Assembly (NCBI RefSeq): GCF_001668575.1
Contig: NZ_LZMD01000046.1
Span: forward strand, 1 to 64,000
Length of the DNA stretch: 64,000 bases
DNA from: Mycobacterium sp. 1164985.4
GTDB lineage: Bacteria > Actinomycetota > Actinomycetes > Mycobacteriales > Mycobacteriaceae
Reading direction: 5' to 3'
Both the position numbers and the translations under genes were made by a program. Positions 11,897 through 21,125 of this stretch are shown here, one piece after another; position 1 is the stretch's first letter, and every line of letters begins with the position of its first letter. Below the pieces are notes generated by a model. That model did not search any database. It saw only the letters and a program-made list of their open reading frames with translations, and was not told where the DNA came from.

Positions 11897-12718
11897 GTGT
11901 TACTAGCCATCGACGTCCGTAACACCCACACCGTCGTGGGTCTGGTCTCGGGGACCGGAGATCACGCGAAAGTCGTTCAGCACTGGCGCATCCGAACCGA
12001 GTCGGAGGTGACGGCCGACGAACTCGCGTTGACCATCGACGGCCTGATAGGCGACGACGCCGAGCGTCTGACCGGCGCCGCGGGCCTGTCAACCGTCCCG
12101 TCGGTCCTGCACGAGGTCCGCGTGATGCTCGAACAGTACTGGCCGTCGGTTCCGCACGTTCTCATCGAACCCGGTGTGCGGACCGGCATCCCGCTGCTCG
12201 TCGACAACCCGAAGGAGGTCGGCGCCGACCGGATCGTCAACTGCCTGGCCGCGTTCCACAAGTACGGAACGGCCGCCATCGTCGTGGACTTCGGATCGTC
12301 GATCTGCGTTGACGTCGTCTCGGCGAAGGGTGAGTTCCTCGGCGGGGCCATCGCGCCCGGTGTGCAGGTGTCGTCGGACGCGGCTGCCGCACGGTCGGCG
12401 GCGCTGCGCCGGGTCGAGCTGACCCGGCCGCGGTCGGTCGTCGGCAAGAACACGGTCGAGTGCATGCAGGCCGGCGCGGTCTTCGGGTTCGCGGCGCTGG
12501 TGGACGGGTTGGTGACCCGCATCCGCGACGACGTCGACGGCTTCGACGGCGACGACGTCACCGTGGTCGCCACCGGGCACGGCGCCCCGTTGGTCCTCCC
12601 GGATCTGCACACGGTGCAGCACTACGACCGGCATCTCACCCTTGACGGGCTGCGGCTGGTGTTCGAGCGCAACCGCGACAGCAACCGCGGCCGGCTCAAG
12701 AAGGGCATCTCGGTCTAG
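11897..12718 (+). CDS. coaX: type III pantothenate kinase CoaX
   Basis: Phosphorylates pantothenate, the first committed step of coenzyme A synthesis. The 273-residue protein of the ASKHA fold shows [16 protein letters not shown] (phosphate-1 motif), [35 protein letters not shown] and [14 protein letters not shown]. The GTG start is 4 nt after the panD stop, so panC-panD-coaX make pantothenate and then phosphorylate it. The activity of type III enzymes in mycobacteria that also carry type I CoaA has been questioned, so its in vivo contribution is uncertain. Confidence 0.93.
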   Translation: MLLAIDVRNTHTVVGLVSGTGDHAKVVQHWRIRTESEVTADELALTIDGLIGDDAERLTGAAGLSTVPSVLHEVRVMLEQYWPSVPHVLIEPGVRTGIPLLVDNPKEVGADRIVNCLAAFHKYGTAAIVVDFGSSICVDVVSAKGEFLGGAIAPGVQVSSDAAAARSAALRRVELTRPRSVVGKNTVECMQAGAVFGFAALVDGLVTRIRDDVDGFDGDDVTVVATGHGAPLVLPDLHTVQHYDRHLTLDGLRLVFERNRDSNRGRLKKGISV

Positions 12719-12754
12719 CTGGCTGCGTTCGGCGCACCGACGGCGCCCGAATCC

Positions 12755-12779
12755 GCGTCATTTAGGCTGGCACGACGTG
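12755..12779 (+). promoter_or_regulatory. candidate lysS promoter, possibly leaderless
   Basis: TAGGCT at 12763-12768 fits a mycobacterial -10 element (TANNNT). Transcription would start about 7-9 nt downstream, at or next to the lysS GTG at 12777. No ribosome-binding sequence is visible before that GTG. A leaderless mRNA is therefore the simplest reading; this is inference from spacing. Confidence 0.4.
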
Positions 12780-14315
12780 ACCGAACCCCACCCGCCCCGC
12801 ACCACACCGGCCGCGGACGCGACATCCGAAGCCGACATTCCGGAGCAGTACCGGATTCGTCAGGCCAAGCGTGAGCGCCTGCTCGCCGAGGGGCGTGAAC
12901 CCTATCCGGTGGAGATCGCACGCACACATTCACTCGCCGAGATTCGTGCGGCCTATCCGGACCTGCCCGCCGACACCGAGACGGGTCAGATCGTGGGGGT
13001 GGCCGGGCGGGTGATGTTCGCCAGGAACTCCGGGAAGCTCTGCTTTGCCACCTTGCAGGAGGGTGACGGCACCCAGCTGCAGGCGATGATCAGCCTGAAC
13101 AAGGTCGGGCAGGAATCTCTGGACGAGTGGAAGGCCGATGTCGACCTCGGCGACATCGTCTTCGTGCGCGGTGAGGTGATCAGTTCCCGTCGCGGAGAGC
13201 TCTCCGTGCTCGCCGACTCCTGGCAAATGGCTTCCAAAGCCCTACGACCGCTGCCGGTCGCCCACAAGGAGATGAGCGAAGAGGCGCGGGTGAGGCAGCG
13301 CTATGTCGATCTCATCGTGCGCCCCGAGGCCAGGACCATTGCCCGTCAGCGGGTGGCGGTGGTCCGCGCGGTGCGGTCGGCACTGGAAAGGCGCGGATTT
13401 CTCGAAGTGGAAACGCCGATGCTGCAGACGCTGGCCGGCGGCGCGGCGGCGCGACCGTTCGTGACGCACTCCAATGCCCTAGATGCGGATCTATATCTGC
13501 GTATCGCCCCGGAACTGTTTCTCAAGCGCGCGCTGGTCGGCGGATTCGAGCGGGTCTTCGAGTTGAATCGCGTGTTCAGAAACGAAGGTGCGGATTCAAC
13601 ACATTCTCCGGAATTCGCGATGCTCGAGACTTATCAGGCTTACGGTACGTACGACGATTCCGCCGTCGTCACCAGAGAACTTATTCAAGAAGTCGCCGAC
13701 GAAGCTATCGGAACACGGGTGGTGCCATTGCCCGATGGCACCGAGTACGACCTCGACGGCGAATGGCAGTCCGTGGAAATGTATCCGTCACTGTCGGAGG
13801 CTCTGGGGGAGGAGATCACACCTCAAACGCCCGCCGAGAAGTTGTGGGCCATCGCAGATCGCCTCGGCGTCGAGATCCCGCGCGATCGGGGCTACGGCCA
13901 CGGAAAACTGGTCGAGGAACTCTGGGAGCACACGGTCGGGAACACGTTGTGGGCGCCCACGTTCGTCCGCGACTTTCCGGTAGAGACGACGCCGCTGACG
14001 CGCCCGCACCGCAGCATTGAGGGCGTAACCGAGAAATGGGATCTGTACATCAGACGATTTGAACTCGCCACCGGATATTCCGAGCTGATAGACCCGGTAA
14101 TCCAGCGCGAGAGGTTCGAAGCCCAGGCGAAGGCCGCGGCCGCCGGCGACGACGAGGCGATGGTTCTCGACGAAGATTTCCTGGCGGCCCTCGAGTATGC
14201 GATGCCGCCGTCCACAGGCACCGGAATGGGTATCGACAGATTGCTGATGGCCCTGACGGGCTTGTCGATTAGGGAGACTGTTTTGTTCCCGATTGTTCGT
14301 CGCCACGGCAACTGA
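12777..14315 (+). CDS. lysS: lysyl-tRNA synthetase (class II)
   Basis: Charges tRNA-Lys. The 512-residue protein has an N-terminal OB-fold anticodon-binding domain (about 60-170; [20 protein letters not shown]) and a class II catalytic domain with motif 2 in [21 protein letters not shown] and motif 3 in [15 protein letters not shown]. The length is typical. The GTG start follows a -10-like element with almost no leader; upstream in-frame sequence belongs to coaX. It stands between coaX and lsr2 as in M. tuberculosis. Confidence 0.95.
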   Translation: MTEPHPPRTTPAADATSEADIPEQYRIRQAKRERLLAEGREPYPVEIARTHSLAEIRAAYPDLPADTETGQIVGVAGRVMFARNSGKLCFATLQEGDGTQLQAMISLNKVGQESLDEWKADVDLGDIVFVRGEVISSRRGELSVLADSWQMASKALRPLPVAHKEMSEEARVRQRYVDLIVRPEARTIARQRVAVVRAVRSALERRGFLEVETPMLQTLAGGAAARPFVTHSNALDADLYLRIAPELFLKRALVGGFERVFELNRVFRNEGADSTHSPEFAMLETYQAYGTYDDSAVVTRELIQEVADEAIGTRVVPLPDGTEYDLDGEWQSVEMYPSLSEALGEEITPQTPAEKLWAIADRLGVEIPRDRGYGHGKLVEELWEHTVGNTLWAPTFVRDFPVETTPLTRPHRSIEGVTEKWDLYIRRFELATGYSELIDPVIQRERFEAQAKAAAAGDDEAMVLDEDFLAALEYAMPPSTGTGMGIDRLLMALTGLSIRETVLFPIVRRHGN

Positions 14316-14432
14316 ACCGCGCCTATACTCGGTGCTGATAGATCTTGTTGTATAGCCCACACAAATATGGCACATTGGTGCCGAGTTGGATACTTTACTG
14401 CGGTCCTGTGATCGCTTAGAAGGGCGTGCTAA
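14316..14432 (+). promoter_or_regulatory. AT-rich lsr2 control region
   Basis: This 117-bp gap is clearly more AT-rich than its surroundings and holds several -10-like elements (TATACT at 14324, TATAGC at 14351). ACTCGGTGC (14327-14335) can pair as RNA with GTGCCGAGT (14378-14386) through two G-U wobbles. Lsr2 binds AT-rich DNA, so autoregulation here is plausible (inference). Confidence 0.5.
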
Positions 14433-14774
14433 ATGGCGAAGAAAGTAACCGTTACCTTGGTCGACGATTTCGACGGCGAAGGTGCGGCCGACGAGACTGT
14501 TGAATTCGGCCTCGACGGTGTGTCCTACGAGATCGACCTTTCTTCGAAAAACGCGGCAAAGCTGCGCAATGACCTGAAGCAGTGGGTCGAGGCCGGTCGC
14601 AGGGTCGGCGGTCGCCGGCGCGGGCGCGCCGCAGGCTCCGGCCGTGGGCGAGCAGCGATCGACCGCGAGCAAAGCGCCGCGATCCGCGAATGGGCGCGCC
14701 GCAACGGCCACAATGTATCCACTCGCGGGCGCATTCCCGCCGATGTGATCGACGCCTTCCACGCCGCCACATAG
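14433..14774 (+). CDS. lsr2: nucleoid-associated protein Lsr2
   Basis: Small H-NS-like DNA-bridging protein that silences AT-rich and horizontally acquired DNA. The 113-residue protein has the N-terminal oligomerisation domain ([20 protein letters not shown], then the beta hairpin and a helix), a basic linker [13 protein letters not shown], and a C-terminal DNA-binding domain with the AT-hook-like RGR at residues 98-100 followed by [13 protein letters not shown]. It is nearly identical in pattern to M. tuberculosis Lsr2. It lies between lysS and clpC1, the normal mycobacterial order. Confidence 0.97.
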   Translation: MAKKVTVTLVDDFDGEGAADETVEFGLDGVSYEIDLSSKNAAKLRNDLKQWVEAGRRVGGRRRGRAAGSGRGRAAIDREQSAAIREWARRNGHNVSTRGRIPADVIDAFHAAT

Positions 14775-15048
14775 CGGCGGTCGACACTGGCCGACCGCCG
14801 CGCGTTCGCTAGCCGCGAAGCCGCTGCGGCCGGATCAGGAAACGAATCAGCCCATCGATGCGTTGCTCTCCCATAGCGGCGGGTATTCGACCCCGTGCGC
14901 GTCGATGCCTCGGGTGTCCGCTTAGAGCGGACCGGCGGGCGGGACGTGGCGCGTAGATGCCCACTAGAGTGGATGGCGGTGCGGTGCGTTACTCGAGACC
15001 GTTGGGCACGCATGGCACCGACCTATTGAGGAGAGCAGGTAACCACCG
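14775..15048 (+). promoter_or_regulatory. lsr2-clpC1 intergenic region with candidate clpC1 promoter
   Basis: A 274-bp gap without a gene. TAGAGT at 14965-14970 is a plausible -10 element for clpC1, giving a leader of about 70 nt. GAGGAGAG near 15028 may be the ribosome-binding site, although spacing to the ATG is long. No convincing operator was identified by eye. Confidence 0.4.
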
Positions 15049-17592
15049 ATGTTTGAGAGATTCACCGACCGTGCCCGCAGGGTCGTCGTCCTGGCTCAGG
15101 AAGAGGCCCGGATGCTCAACCACAACTACATCGGCACCGAGCACATCCTGTTGGGACTCATTCACGAGGGTGAAGGCGTAGCGGCCAAGTCGCTGGAGTC
15201 GCTGGGCATCTCGCTCGAGGGCGTACGCAGCCAGGTCGAGGAGATCATCGGCCAGGGCCAGCAGGCGCCGTCGGGCCACATCCCGTTCACCCCGCGCGCC
15301 AAGAAGGTGCTGGAGCTCAGCCTCCGCGAGGCGCTGCAACTCGGTCACAACTACATCGGCACCGAGCACATCCTGCTCGGCCTCATCCGTGAGGGCGAGG
15401 GCGTCGCCGCCCAGGTGCTGGTCAAGCTGGGCGCCGAGCTGACCCGCGTGCGCCAGCAGGTCATCCAGCTGCTGTCGGGCTATCAGGGCAAGGAGACCGC
15501 GGAGGCCGGCACCGGCGGCCGCGGTGGTGAGGCCGGCAATCCGTCGACCTCGCTGGTGCTCGACCAGTTCGGCCGCAACCTGACCGCGGCCGCGATGGAG
15601 GGCAAGCTCGACCCGGTCATCGGCCGCGAAAAGGAAATCGAGCGGGTGATGCAGGTGCTGAGCCGGCGCACCAAGAACAACCCGGTGCTGATCGGCGAGC
15701 CCGGTGTCGGCAAGACCGCCGTCGTCGAGGGCCTCGCGCAGGCCATCGTGCACGGCGAGGTCCCGGAGACGCTCAAGGACAAGCAGCTCTACACCCTCGA
15801 CCTCGGCTCGCTGGTGGCGGGCAGCCGGTATCGCGGTGACTTCGAAGAGCGGCTGAAGAAGGTGCTCAAGGAGATCAACACCCGCGGCGACATCATCCTG
15901 TTCATCGACGAGCTGCACACGCTCGTGGGTGCGGGTGCCGCCGAGGGCGCGATCGACGCCGCGTCGATCTTGAAGCCGAAGCTGGCTCGCGGCGAGTTGC
16001 AGACCATCGGCGCGACCACACTCGACGAGTACCGCAAGTACATCGAGAAGGACGCCGCCCTCGAGCGCCGGTTCCAGCCGGTCCAGGTCGGCGAGCCCAC
16101 CGTCGAGCACACCATCGAGATCCTGAAGGGGCTGCGCGACCGGTACGAGGCGCACCACCGCGTCTCGATCACCGATTCGGCGATGGTCGCGGCGGCCACC
16201 CTGGCCGACCGCTACATCAACGACCGGTTCCTGCCGGACAAGGCGATCGACCTGATCGACGAGGCCGGCGCCCGGATGCGGATCCGGCGCATGACCGCAC
16301 CGCCAGACCTGCGCGAGTTCGACGAGAAGATCGCCGACGCCCGCCGGGAGAAGGAGTCCGCGATCGACGCGCAGGACTTCGAGAAGGCGGCAAGCCTGCG
16401 CGATAAGGAGAAGCAACTCGTCGCACAGCGCGCCGAACGCGAGAAGCAGTGGCGCTCAGGTGATCTCGACGTCGTGGCCGAGGTCGACGACGAACAGATC
16501 GCCGAGGTGCTCGGCAACTGGACCGGCATCCCCGTGTTCAAGCTGACCGAGGAGGAGACGACTCGGCTGCTGCGCATGGAGGAGGAGCTGCACAAGCGGA
16601 TCATCGGCCAGGAGGACGCCGTCAAGGCCGTCTCGAAGGCGATCCGGCGTACCCGCGCCGGCCTGAAGGATCCGAAGCGACCGTCCGGTTCGTTCATCTT
16701 CGCCGGCCCGTCCGGTGTCGGTAAGACGGAGCTGTCCAAGGCGCTGGCCAACTTCCTGTTCGGCGACGACGACGCGCTCATCCAGATCGACATGGGCGAG
16801 TTCCACGACCGCTTTACCGCCTCGCGGCTGTTCGGTGCCCCTCCGGGCTACGTCGGCTACGAGGAGGGCGGCCAGCTCACCGAGAAGGTGCGGCGCAAGC
16901 CGTTCTCGGTCGTGCTGTTCGACGAGATCGAGAAGGCGCACCAGGAGATCTACAACAGCCTGTTGCAGGTTCTCGAGGACGGCCGCCTGACCGACGGTCA
17001 GGGACGCACGGTCGACTTCAAGAACACCGTGCTGATCTTCACGTCGAACCTGGGCACGTCCGACATCTCCAAGGCGGTCGGGCTGGGCTTCTCCCCGGGT
17101 GGCGGTGAGAACAACTACGAGCGGATGAAGCAGAAGGTTAACGACGAGCTGAAGAAGCACTTCAGGCCGGAGTTCCTCAACCGCATCGACGACATCATCG
17201 TCTTCCACCAGCTGACCCGCGACGAGATCATCCGGATGGTCGATTTGATGATCGGCCGGGTGTCCAACCAGCTGAAGGCCAAGGATATGACGTTGGAGCT
17301 GACGGACAAGGCGAAGGCGCTGCTGGCCAAGCGCGGTTTCGACCCCGTGCTCGGCGCGCGGCCGCTGCGGCGCACCATCCAGCGTGAGATCGAGGACCAG
17401 CTGTCGGAGAAGATCCTGTTCGAGGAGATCGGTCCCGGACAGCTCGTCACGGTCGACGTCGACAATTGGGACGGCGAAAGCGCCGGGGAGGACGCGGTGT
17501 TCACGTTCAAGGGCACCAAGAAACCGGCACCGGTGGCCGAACCGGATCTGGCTCAGGCCGGTGCGGCGGGCGCGGCAGGCGCGGCCGAATAG
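15049..17592 (+). CDS. clpC1: Clp protease ATPase subunit ClpC1
   Basis: Hexameric AAA+ unfoldase that feeds proteins to ClpP1P2. The 847-residue protein has two N-terminal Clp repeats (about 1-150; the [19 protein letters not shown] motif recurs as [19 protein letters not shown]) and D1 with Walker A GEPGVGKT (216-223). It also has a UVR/middle region ([15 protein letters not shown]), D2 with Walker A GPSGVGKT (553-560), and a C-terminal D2-small domain. The C-terminal tail is Ala/Gly-rich. Length and motifs match M. tuberculosis ClpC1, the target of cyclomarin and ecumicin. It is monocistronic here: a strong terminator follows. Confidence 0.97.
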   Translation: MFERFTDRARRVVVLAQEEARMLNHNYIGTEHILLGLIHEGEGVAAKSLESLGISLEGVRSQVEEIIGQGQQAPSGHIPFTPRAKKVLELSLREALQLGHNYIGTEHILLGLIREGEGVAAQVLVKLGAELTRVRQQVIQLLSGYQGKETAEAGTGGRGGEAGNPSTSLVLDQFGRNLTAAAMEGKLDPVIGREKEIERVMQVLSRRTKNNPVLIGEPGVGKTAVVEGLAQAIVHGEVPETLKDKQLYTLDLGSLVAGSRYRGDFEERLKKVLKEINTRGDIILFIDELHTLVGAGAAEGAIDAASILKPKLARGELQTIGATTLDEYRKYIEKDAALERRFQPVQVGEPTVEHTIEILKGLRDRYEAHHRVSITDSAMVAAATLADRYINDRFLPDKAIDLIDEAGARMRIRRMTAPPDLREFDEKIADARREKESAIDAQDFEKAASLRDKEKQLVAQRAEREKQWRSGDLDVVAEVDDEQIAEVLGNWTGIPVFKLTEEETTRLLRMEEELHKRIIGQEDAVKAVSKAIRRTRAGLKDPKRPSGSFIFAGPSGVGKTELSKALANFLFGDDDALIQIDMGEFHDRFTASRLFGAPPGYVGYEEGGQLTEKVRRKPFSVVLFDEIEKAHQEIYNSLLQVLEDGRLTDGQGRTVDFKNTVLIFTSNLGTSDISKAVGLGFSPGGGENNYERMKQKVNDELKKHFRPEFLNRIDDIIVFHQLTRDEIIRMVDLMIGRVSNQLKAKDMTLELTDKAKALLAKRGFDPVLGARPLRRTIQREIEDQLSEKILFEEIGPGQLVTVDVDNWDGESAGEDAVFTFKGTKKPAPVAEPDLAQAGAAGAAGAAE

Positions 17593-17613
17593 CGCCGGCA
17601 TCACGTTCACGAG

Positions 17614-17650
17614 AACGGGCGGTACCCAATCGGGTACCGCCCGTTTTCCG
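17614..17650 (+). terminator. intrinsic terminator after clpC1
   Basis: A perfect 14-bp stem (left arm 17614-17627, right arm 17632-17645) closes a 4-nt AATC loop and runs into a short T-rich stretch (17642-17647, the last part of the stem plus two more T). It sits 21 nt after the clpC1 stop and before the riboswitch promoter, insulating the two units. Confidence 0.85.
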
Positions 17651-17689
17651 TCTCGCCCAGCCACCGCTGGACCGAGTGGATAGGATGTG

Positions 17690-17775
17690 CGATGTTATCG
17701 GCGGGCGGAGGAATCTGGTGAGAATCCAGAACGGTCGCGCCACTGTGTCAAGTCAGACCCGACGCTCGCCGTCGC
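17690..17775 (+). ncRNA. cobalamin riboswitch
   Basis: The leader of cbtB contains the conserved core of the cobalamin riboswitch: GGAATCTGGTG, then AGAATCCAGA forming the P5 stem, GGTCGCGCCACTGT with the diagnostic GCCACTGT, and an AGTCAGACC segment resembling the B12 box. The P6-side region is short, which suggests a compact variant. A -10-like TAGGAT lies at 17681-17686. Downstream, CGGGA (17785-17789) can pair with TCCCG (17797-17801) next to the GGAAAGGA ribosome-binding site, so control is probably at translation. Exact boundaries are approximate. Confidence 0.88.
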
Positions 17776-17815
17776 CTGTTGAATCGGGACGCGAAATCCC
17801 GGAAAGGACACCGAC

Positions 17816-18031
17816 ATGACCTCACCCGAGGCCCGTAAGAGCCTTGCGCCCGCGCTGGACTTTTCCGCAGCCAAGGCGGTGATGTGGTTGGCGTTGACCG
17901 CGTTCTTCGCCCTCCTCGCCCTCTACTTCGTCGGGCTGGATCAGGGTGCGACATCGGTGTTCGGCAACAGCACGGTCGTGCACGAGTTCGTTCACGACGC
18001 ACGCCATCTGCTCGGCTTCCCCTGCCACTGA
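17816..18031 (+). CDS. cbtB: cobalt transporter subunit CbtB
   Basis: A 71-residue protein with one membrane segment (about residues 22-42) and the conserved His-rich C-terminus VHEFVHDARHLLGFPCH that marks the CbtB family. CbtA and CbtB were predicted as a cobalt uptake system because they occur under cobalamin riboswitches; direct transport evidence is limited. The gene follows a cobalamin riboswitch, and the ribosome-binding site GGAAAGGA lies about 7 nt before the ATG. cbtA follows after 22 nt. Confidence 0.92.
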   Translation: MTSPEARKSLAPALDFSAAKAVMWLALTAFFALLALYFVGLDQGATSVFGNSTVVHEFVHDARHLLGFPCH

Positions 18032-18053
18032 TCCGCGGGGGACCGGCAACACA

Positions 18054-18851
18054 ATGGAAAAGCAGATCATCGGGCGCGGCCTTGTGGCCGGCGCCCTGGC
18101 TGGAGTATTCGCGTTCGTCTTTGCCCGCATCTTCGTCGAACCGGTCATCGAGCGGGCGATCGGTTACGAGGAGAGCGTCGGAGCCGCGCACGAGGCGATG
18201 GAGGGCGCCGCACACGCCGGTCACCACCATGACGGTGTCGAGGGCTTCACCCGCGGCGTCCAGATGAACGTCGGCATGGGGTTCGGCGTGCTGGCATTCA
18301 GCATCGCGATCGCGGCGCTGTTCAGCGTGGTGTTCGCGGTGACCTACGGGCGCATCGGCAACGTCTCGGCGCGCCTGCTGTCGGTCTACGTGGCGGCGGG
18401 AATGTTGTTGAGCCTCTACGTCGTTCCCGCGCTGAAGTACCCGGCGAGCCCACCCGCGGTGAGCTTGGACGAGACGATCCGCCAGCGCACGCTGCTGTAT
18501 CTGCTGCTGGTCGCGCTGTCGGCGGCCCTGCTGGTGGGGGCGGTGTATCTCGGCCGGCGGTTGGTCGAGCGCCTGGGAGCGTGGAACGCGACCTTGGTGG
18601 CCGCCGGGTCTTACATCACTGCGATCGCGGCCGTGATCCTGATCCTGCCGACCATCGATGAGACACCGGGCCCGCTGACCGACAGTGCGGGGAACATCGT
18701 CTACGAAGGCTTCCCGGCCGACGATCTTTACGAGTTCCGGCTGTTCTCGCTGGGAACGCAGCTCGTCATGTACGCAACGATCGCGCTGGTGTTCGGTGCG
18801 ATGGTCTCGCGCCTGCTCGACGAGAAGCGGCGGGAGAGCATCGCTGCGTGA
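18054..18851 (+). CDS. cbtA: cobalt transporter subunit CbtA
   Basis: A 265-residue polytopic membrane protein with about five or six predicted helices. The first (GLVAGALAGVFAFVFARIFVEP) is followed by a cytoplasmic or periplasmic metal-binding-like cluster HAGHHHD near residues 54-60. The family is paired with CbtB as a putative cobalt importer. The ATG at 18054 follows GCGGGGGA. A long in-frame upstream extension lies inside cbtB and is rejected. The stop overlaps the GTG start of the phosphatase-like gene, so all three genes are probably under riboswitch control. Confidence 0.9.
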   Translation: MEKQIIGRGLVAGALAGVFAFVFARIFVEPVIERAIGYEESVGAAHEAMEGAAHAGHHHDGVEGFTRGVQMNVGMGFGVLAFSIAIAALFSVVFAVTYGRIGNVSARLLSVYVAAGMLLSLYVVPALKYPASPPAVSLDETIRQRTLLYLLLVALSAALLVGAVYLGRRLVERLGAWNATLVAAGSYITAIAAVILILPTIDETPGPLTDSAGNIVYEGFPADDLYEFRLFSLGTQLVMYATIALVFGAMVSRLLDEKRRESIAA

Positions 18852-19399
18852 GTGAGGTCGTCCGGCTGACGTTCGTGTCGCACGCGCTGACCGATGCGAT
18901 GTCGGCCGGACGATTCCCCACCGACGAGCCGTTGAACTCCGTCGGCCACGGGCAGGTCGACACGTCCATCGACCTCGGGGCCGTCGACGCGGCGGTGTGC
19001 GGTCCCGAGAAGCGCACCAGGCAGACCGCCGAACTCCTCGGCCTACAGGCCGATGTGGACGCACGGCTGGCCGATCTGGACTACGGCAGGTGGCGCGGTG
19101 ACGTGCTGGGCGGGGTCCAGCCCGCCGACCTGGCGATCTGGTTGACCGATCCCGCGCAGGCGCCGCACGGCGGCGAGTCGGTGGTCGACCTGGTCGACCG
19201 GGTCCGCGACTGGATGGACTCGGTGGCCAATCGCCGCAGTCGACTCGTCGCGGTGACGCATCCGGCGGTGATCCGTGCCGCAATCTTGATCGCGCTCGAC
19301 GCGCCGCCGAAGTCGTTCTGGCGCATCGATGTTGCGCCGGTGAGCCGAACGGTCATGCACTTCCGTGGCCACGCGTGGACGCTCAGGTCGAACCGCTGA
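18848..19399 (+). CDS. histidine-phosphatase-family protein with degenerate RHG motif
   Basis: A 183-residue protein of histidine phosphatase (phosphoglycerate-mutase-like) fold. The usual RHGE catalytic motif reads SHAL (LTFVSHALTDAMSAGRFPTDEPL): the His is kept but the phosphate-binding Arg is Ser. Other family landmarks remain: CGPEKRTRQTAELLG, DYGRWRG, PHGGES and the second catalytic-type His in VTHPAVIRA. It overlaps cbtA by 4 nt, so it is probably controlled by the cobalamin riboswitch. A link to cobalamin metabolism (the CobC family removes a phosphate in that pathway) is inferred from context only; activity is uncertain. Confidence 0.8.
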   Translation: MSEVVRLTFVSHALTDAMSAGRFPTDEPLNSVGHGQVDTSIDLGAVDAAVCGPEKRTRQTAELLGLQADVDARLADLDYGRWRGDVLGGVQPADLAIWLTDPAQAPHGGESVVDLVDRVRDWMDSVANRRSRLVAVTHPAVIRAAILIALDAPPKSFWRIDVAPVSRTVMHFRGHAWTLRSNR

Positions 19400-20761
19400 C
19401 TAGCGGATCGGCACCAGGTCGAACGCCTGCCGCACGATCGACAACAGCCATCCCGCGGCGGTGGGGCTGCGATACCGGGGCCAGTTCAACTGGAAACTGA
19501 CCACCCACGGCTGGCCCGTGTGGTCCACGGCGTACCAGCTGAAAGTGAGGTCGCCGGGCAGGTTTCCGCCCTTGGCGCCGATGTAACCCCACTTCGACCG
19601 GTCGAGGTCGATGCCGGGGATCGCGGCGAGGATGTCCTTGACCGGCGCGGCTTCACCCACCGCGGCCTTCTGCAGCGCGATGTGCACGCGGCAGATGTCG
19701 CTTGCGCTGCCGTACCATTCGGCCCCGTATTTCGACGCCGGCGAGTGCGTCCGTTCCGGATCCGGTTCGTAGGGGCGGGAATTCGTCTGCCGGAGCAGTT
19801 GCGCGCGGCCTTGAGGGCCACCCTTCTCGACCGCCAGCCGCCACTGCTCGCGCAGGTCAGGCCGTCCCCATCCGACCGAGAAAAGCTCGTGCATGGTCGG
19901 GAACGGCGTCATGCTGCCCGGGTCGTGGTGGCCTGCCAAGACCAGTGCCCGCTCGACCCCTTGCGTGCCCACGCGTTCGATGAGGAGATCGGTTGCCATG
20001 TTGTCGCTGGCCGAGATCATCTGCTGCGCAGCGGTTCTCACCGAAACTCGGGACCCGGGAGGCAATTCTTCGAGGCCTGCGGATCCGACCGCCTTGGCCC
20101 GTTTCGTGATGGTCAGCGGATCGGTCCATTTCAGCGTGCCCGCTTTCACCGCCTCCGCGACGGCGAGCAGCACGTAGAGCTTGAAGATCGACGCCAACGG
20201 CAAGGACATCTCGGTGTTGGTGCCGGCAACCACATCGCATCTCGAGTCGTCCACCTGCGCCACCTGATACGAGTAGCGGGCCCCGGACTTCGTCAGCTCG
20301 GCGTCGACGTCCGACCAGTCGTCGATGTCGGGCGGCCGCAGGGACACGTCGAACCGGTCGACCATGCCCGCGTCGTTGGTGCGCAGATCGATCTCCTGAG
20401 CGACGCCGTACGACGTCAGCACCCCGACCTCGGCCTGTCCGGCGCGGATCTCCACGTCGGTCACGGTGAACGGACGGTCCCACCAGATCCGGTCGAGCTT
20501 CGCCGTGATCTCGTCGACCTTCTCGGGCACGGCCATCGTCCGGACTCCGACCGGGCCGATCGGCCAGTCGGAGTTGAGCATGTCCAGCGTCTGCTTCGCC
20601 CGCAGCCCCTGGGGCGTGTTGATCTCGATGGGCGTGCCGTAAGCGGCGTCGGCAGCCGGCGGCTCCATCCTGGAGCAACCGGCGAGGCCGACGACCAGCG
20701 ACGCGACGACCGTCAGCCCGAGCGCCCGGCGAGCGTTCAGCCTGGGCCTACTTGCCGGCAC
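19400..20761 (-). CDS. lpqF: beta-lactamase-like serine hydrolase lipoprotein (LpqF-like)
   Basis: A lipoprotein of about 453 residues with signal segment LGLTVVASLVVGLAGC (lipobox LAGC). The N-terminal domain (about 30-170) is of unknown type. The C-terminal domain is class A beta-lactamase-like: SIFK for the SxxK serine motif, SDN in MISASDNMATDLL, and KGG in place of KTG. It resembles LpqF (Rv3593) of M. tuberculosis and may act on peptidoglycan peptides or be a non-hydrolytic homologue; it is not an obvious resistance beta-lactamase. The GTG at 20761 gives a normal-length signal peptide; an ATG at 20803 would extend into mhuD. Confidence 0.85.
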   Translation of the reverse strand: MPASRPRLNARRALGLTVVASLVVGLAGCSRMEPPAADAAYGTPIEINTPQGLRAKQTLDMLNSDWPIGPVGVRTMAVPEKVDEITAKLDRIWWDRPFTVTDVEIRAGQAEVGVLTSYGVAQEIDLRTNDAGMVDRFDVSLRPPDIDDWSDVDAELTKSGARYSYQVAQVDDSRCDVVAGTNTEMSLPLASIFKLYVLLAVAEAVKAGTLKWTDPLTITKRAKAVGSAGLEELPPGSRVSVRTAAQQMISASDNMATDLLIERVGTQGVERALVLAGHHDPGSMTPFPTMHELFSVGWGRPDLREQWRLAVEKGGPQGRAQLLRQTNSRPYEPDPERTHSPASKYGAEWYGSASDICRVHIALQKAAVGEAAPVKDILAAIPGIDLDRSKWGYIGAKGGNLPGDLTFSWYAVDHTGQPWVVSFQLNWPRYRSPTAAGWLLSIVRQAFDLVPIR

Positions 20762-21071
20762 CCGCAACGTCGAGGACGACCTCGAACTCGAGCAGCGACG
20801 CACCGGTGGCCACCGGGTTGGCCTGCTGGCCTTTGTGGGCTTCGATGGCCGGGCCGGTCGCCCAGGCCTGGAAGGCCTCCTCGGACTCCCACTGCGTCAC
20901 CACGAAGTAGCGGTTCTCACCCTTGATGGGCCGCAGCAGCTGAAAGCCGAGGAAGCCCGGCTGGTTGTCGACGGCATGCGCCCGGTGTGCGAACCGCTTC
21001 TCCAGTTCAGGACCGGCGTCGGGCGGGACCTCGATCGCGTTGATCTTCACCACGGGATTCTTGCTGGGCAT
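20748..21071 (-). CDS. mhuD: mycobilin-producing heme oxygenase MhuD
   Basis: Degrades heme to release iron in the mycobacterial heme-uptake pathway. The 107-residue protein of the ABM fold matches M. tuberculosis Rv3592 almost throughout (VVKINAIEVPPDAGPELEKR). The heme-handling residues of that enzyme are present: Asn (here residue 11), Trp in AFQAW (70) and the haem-ligand His in AIEAH (79). It is four residues longer at the N-terminus than the M. tuberculosis protein. Its 3' end overlaps the start of lpqF by 14 nt. It diverges from the alpha/beta hydrolase at 21126. Confidence 0.93.
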   Translation of the reverse strand: MPSKNPVVKINAIEVPPDAGPELEKRFAHRAHAVDNQPGFLGFQLLRPIKGENRYFVVTQWESEEAFQAWATGPAIEAHKGQQANPVATGASLLEFEVVLDVAGAGK

Positions 21072-21125
21072 GCGCATCAGGCTACCGAACGCACCGCGGC
21101 GCACCGGAGGCACGATGATGTCGGG

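Noticed and set aside
14989..17664. Two long minus-strand frames (475 and 402 codons) opposite clpC1
   Set aside because: Compositional shadows of clpC1; no recognisable motif, and they cross the promoter and terminator regions.
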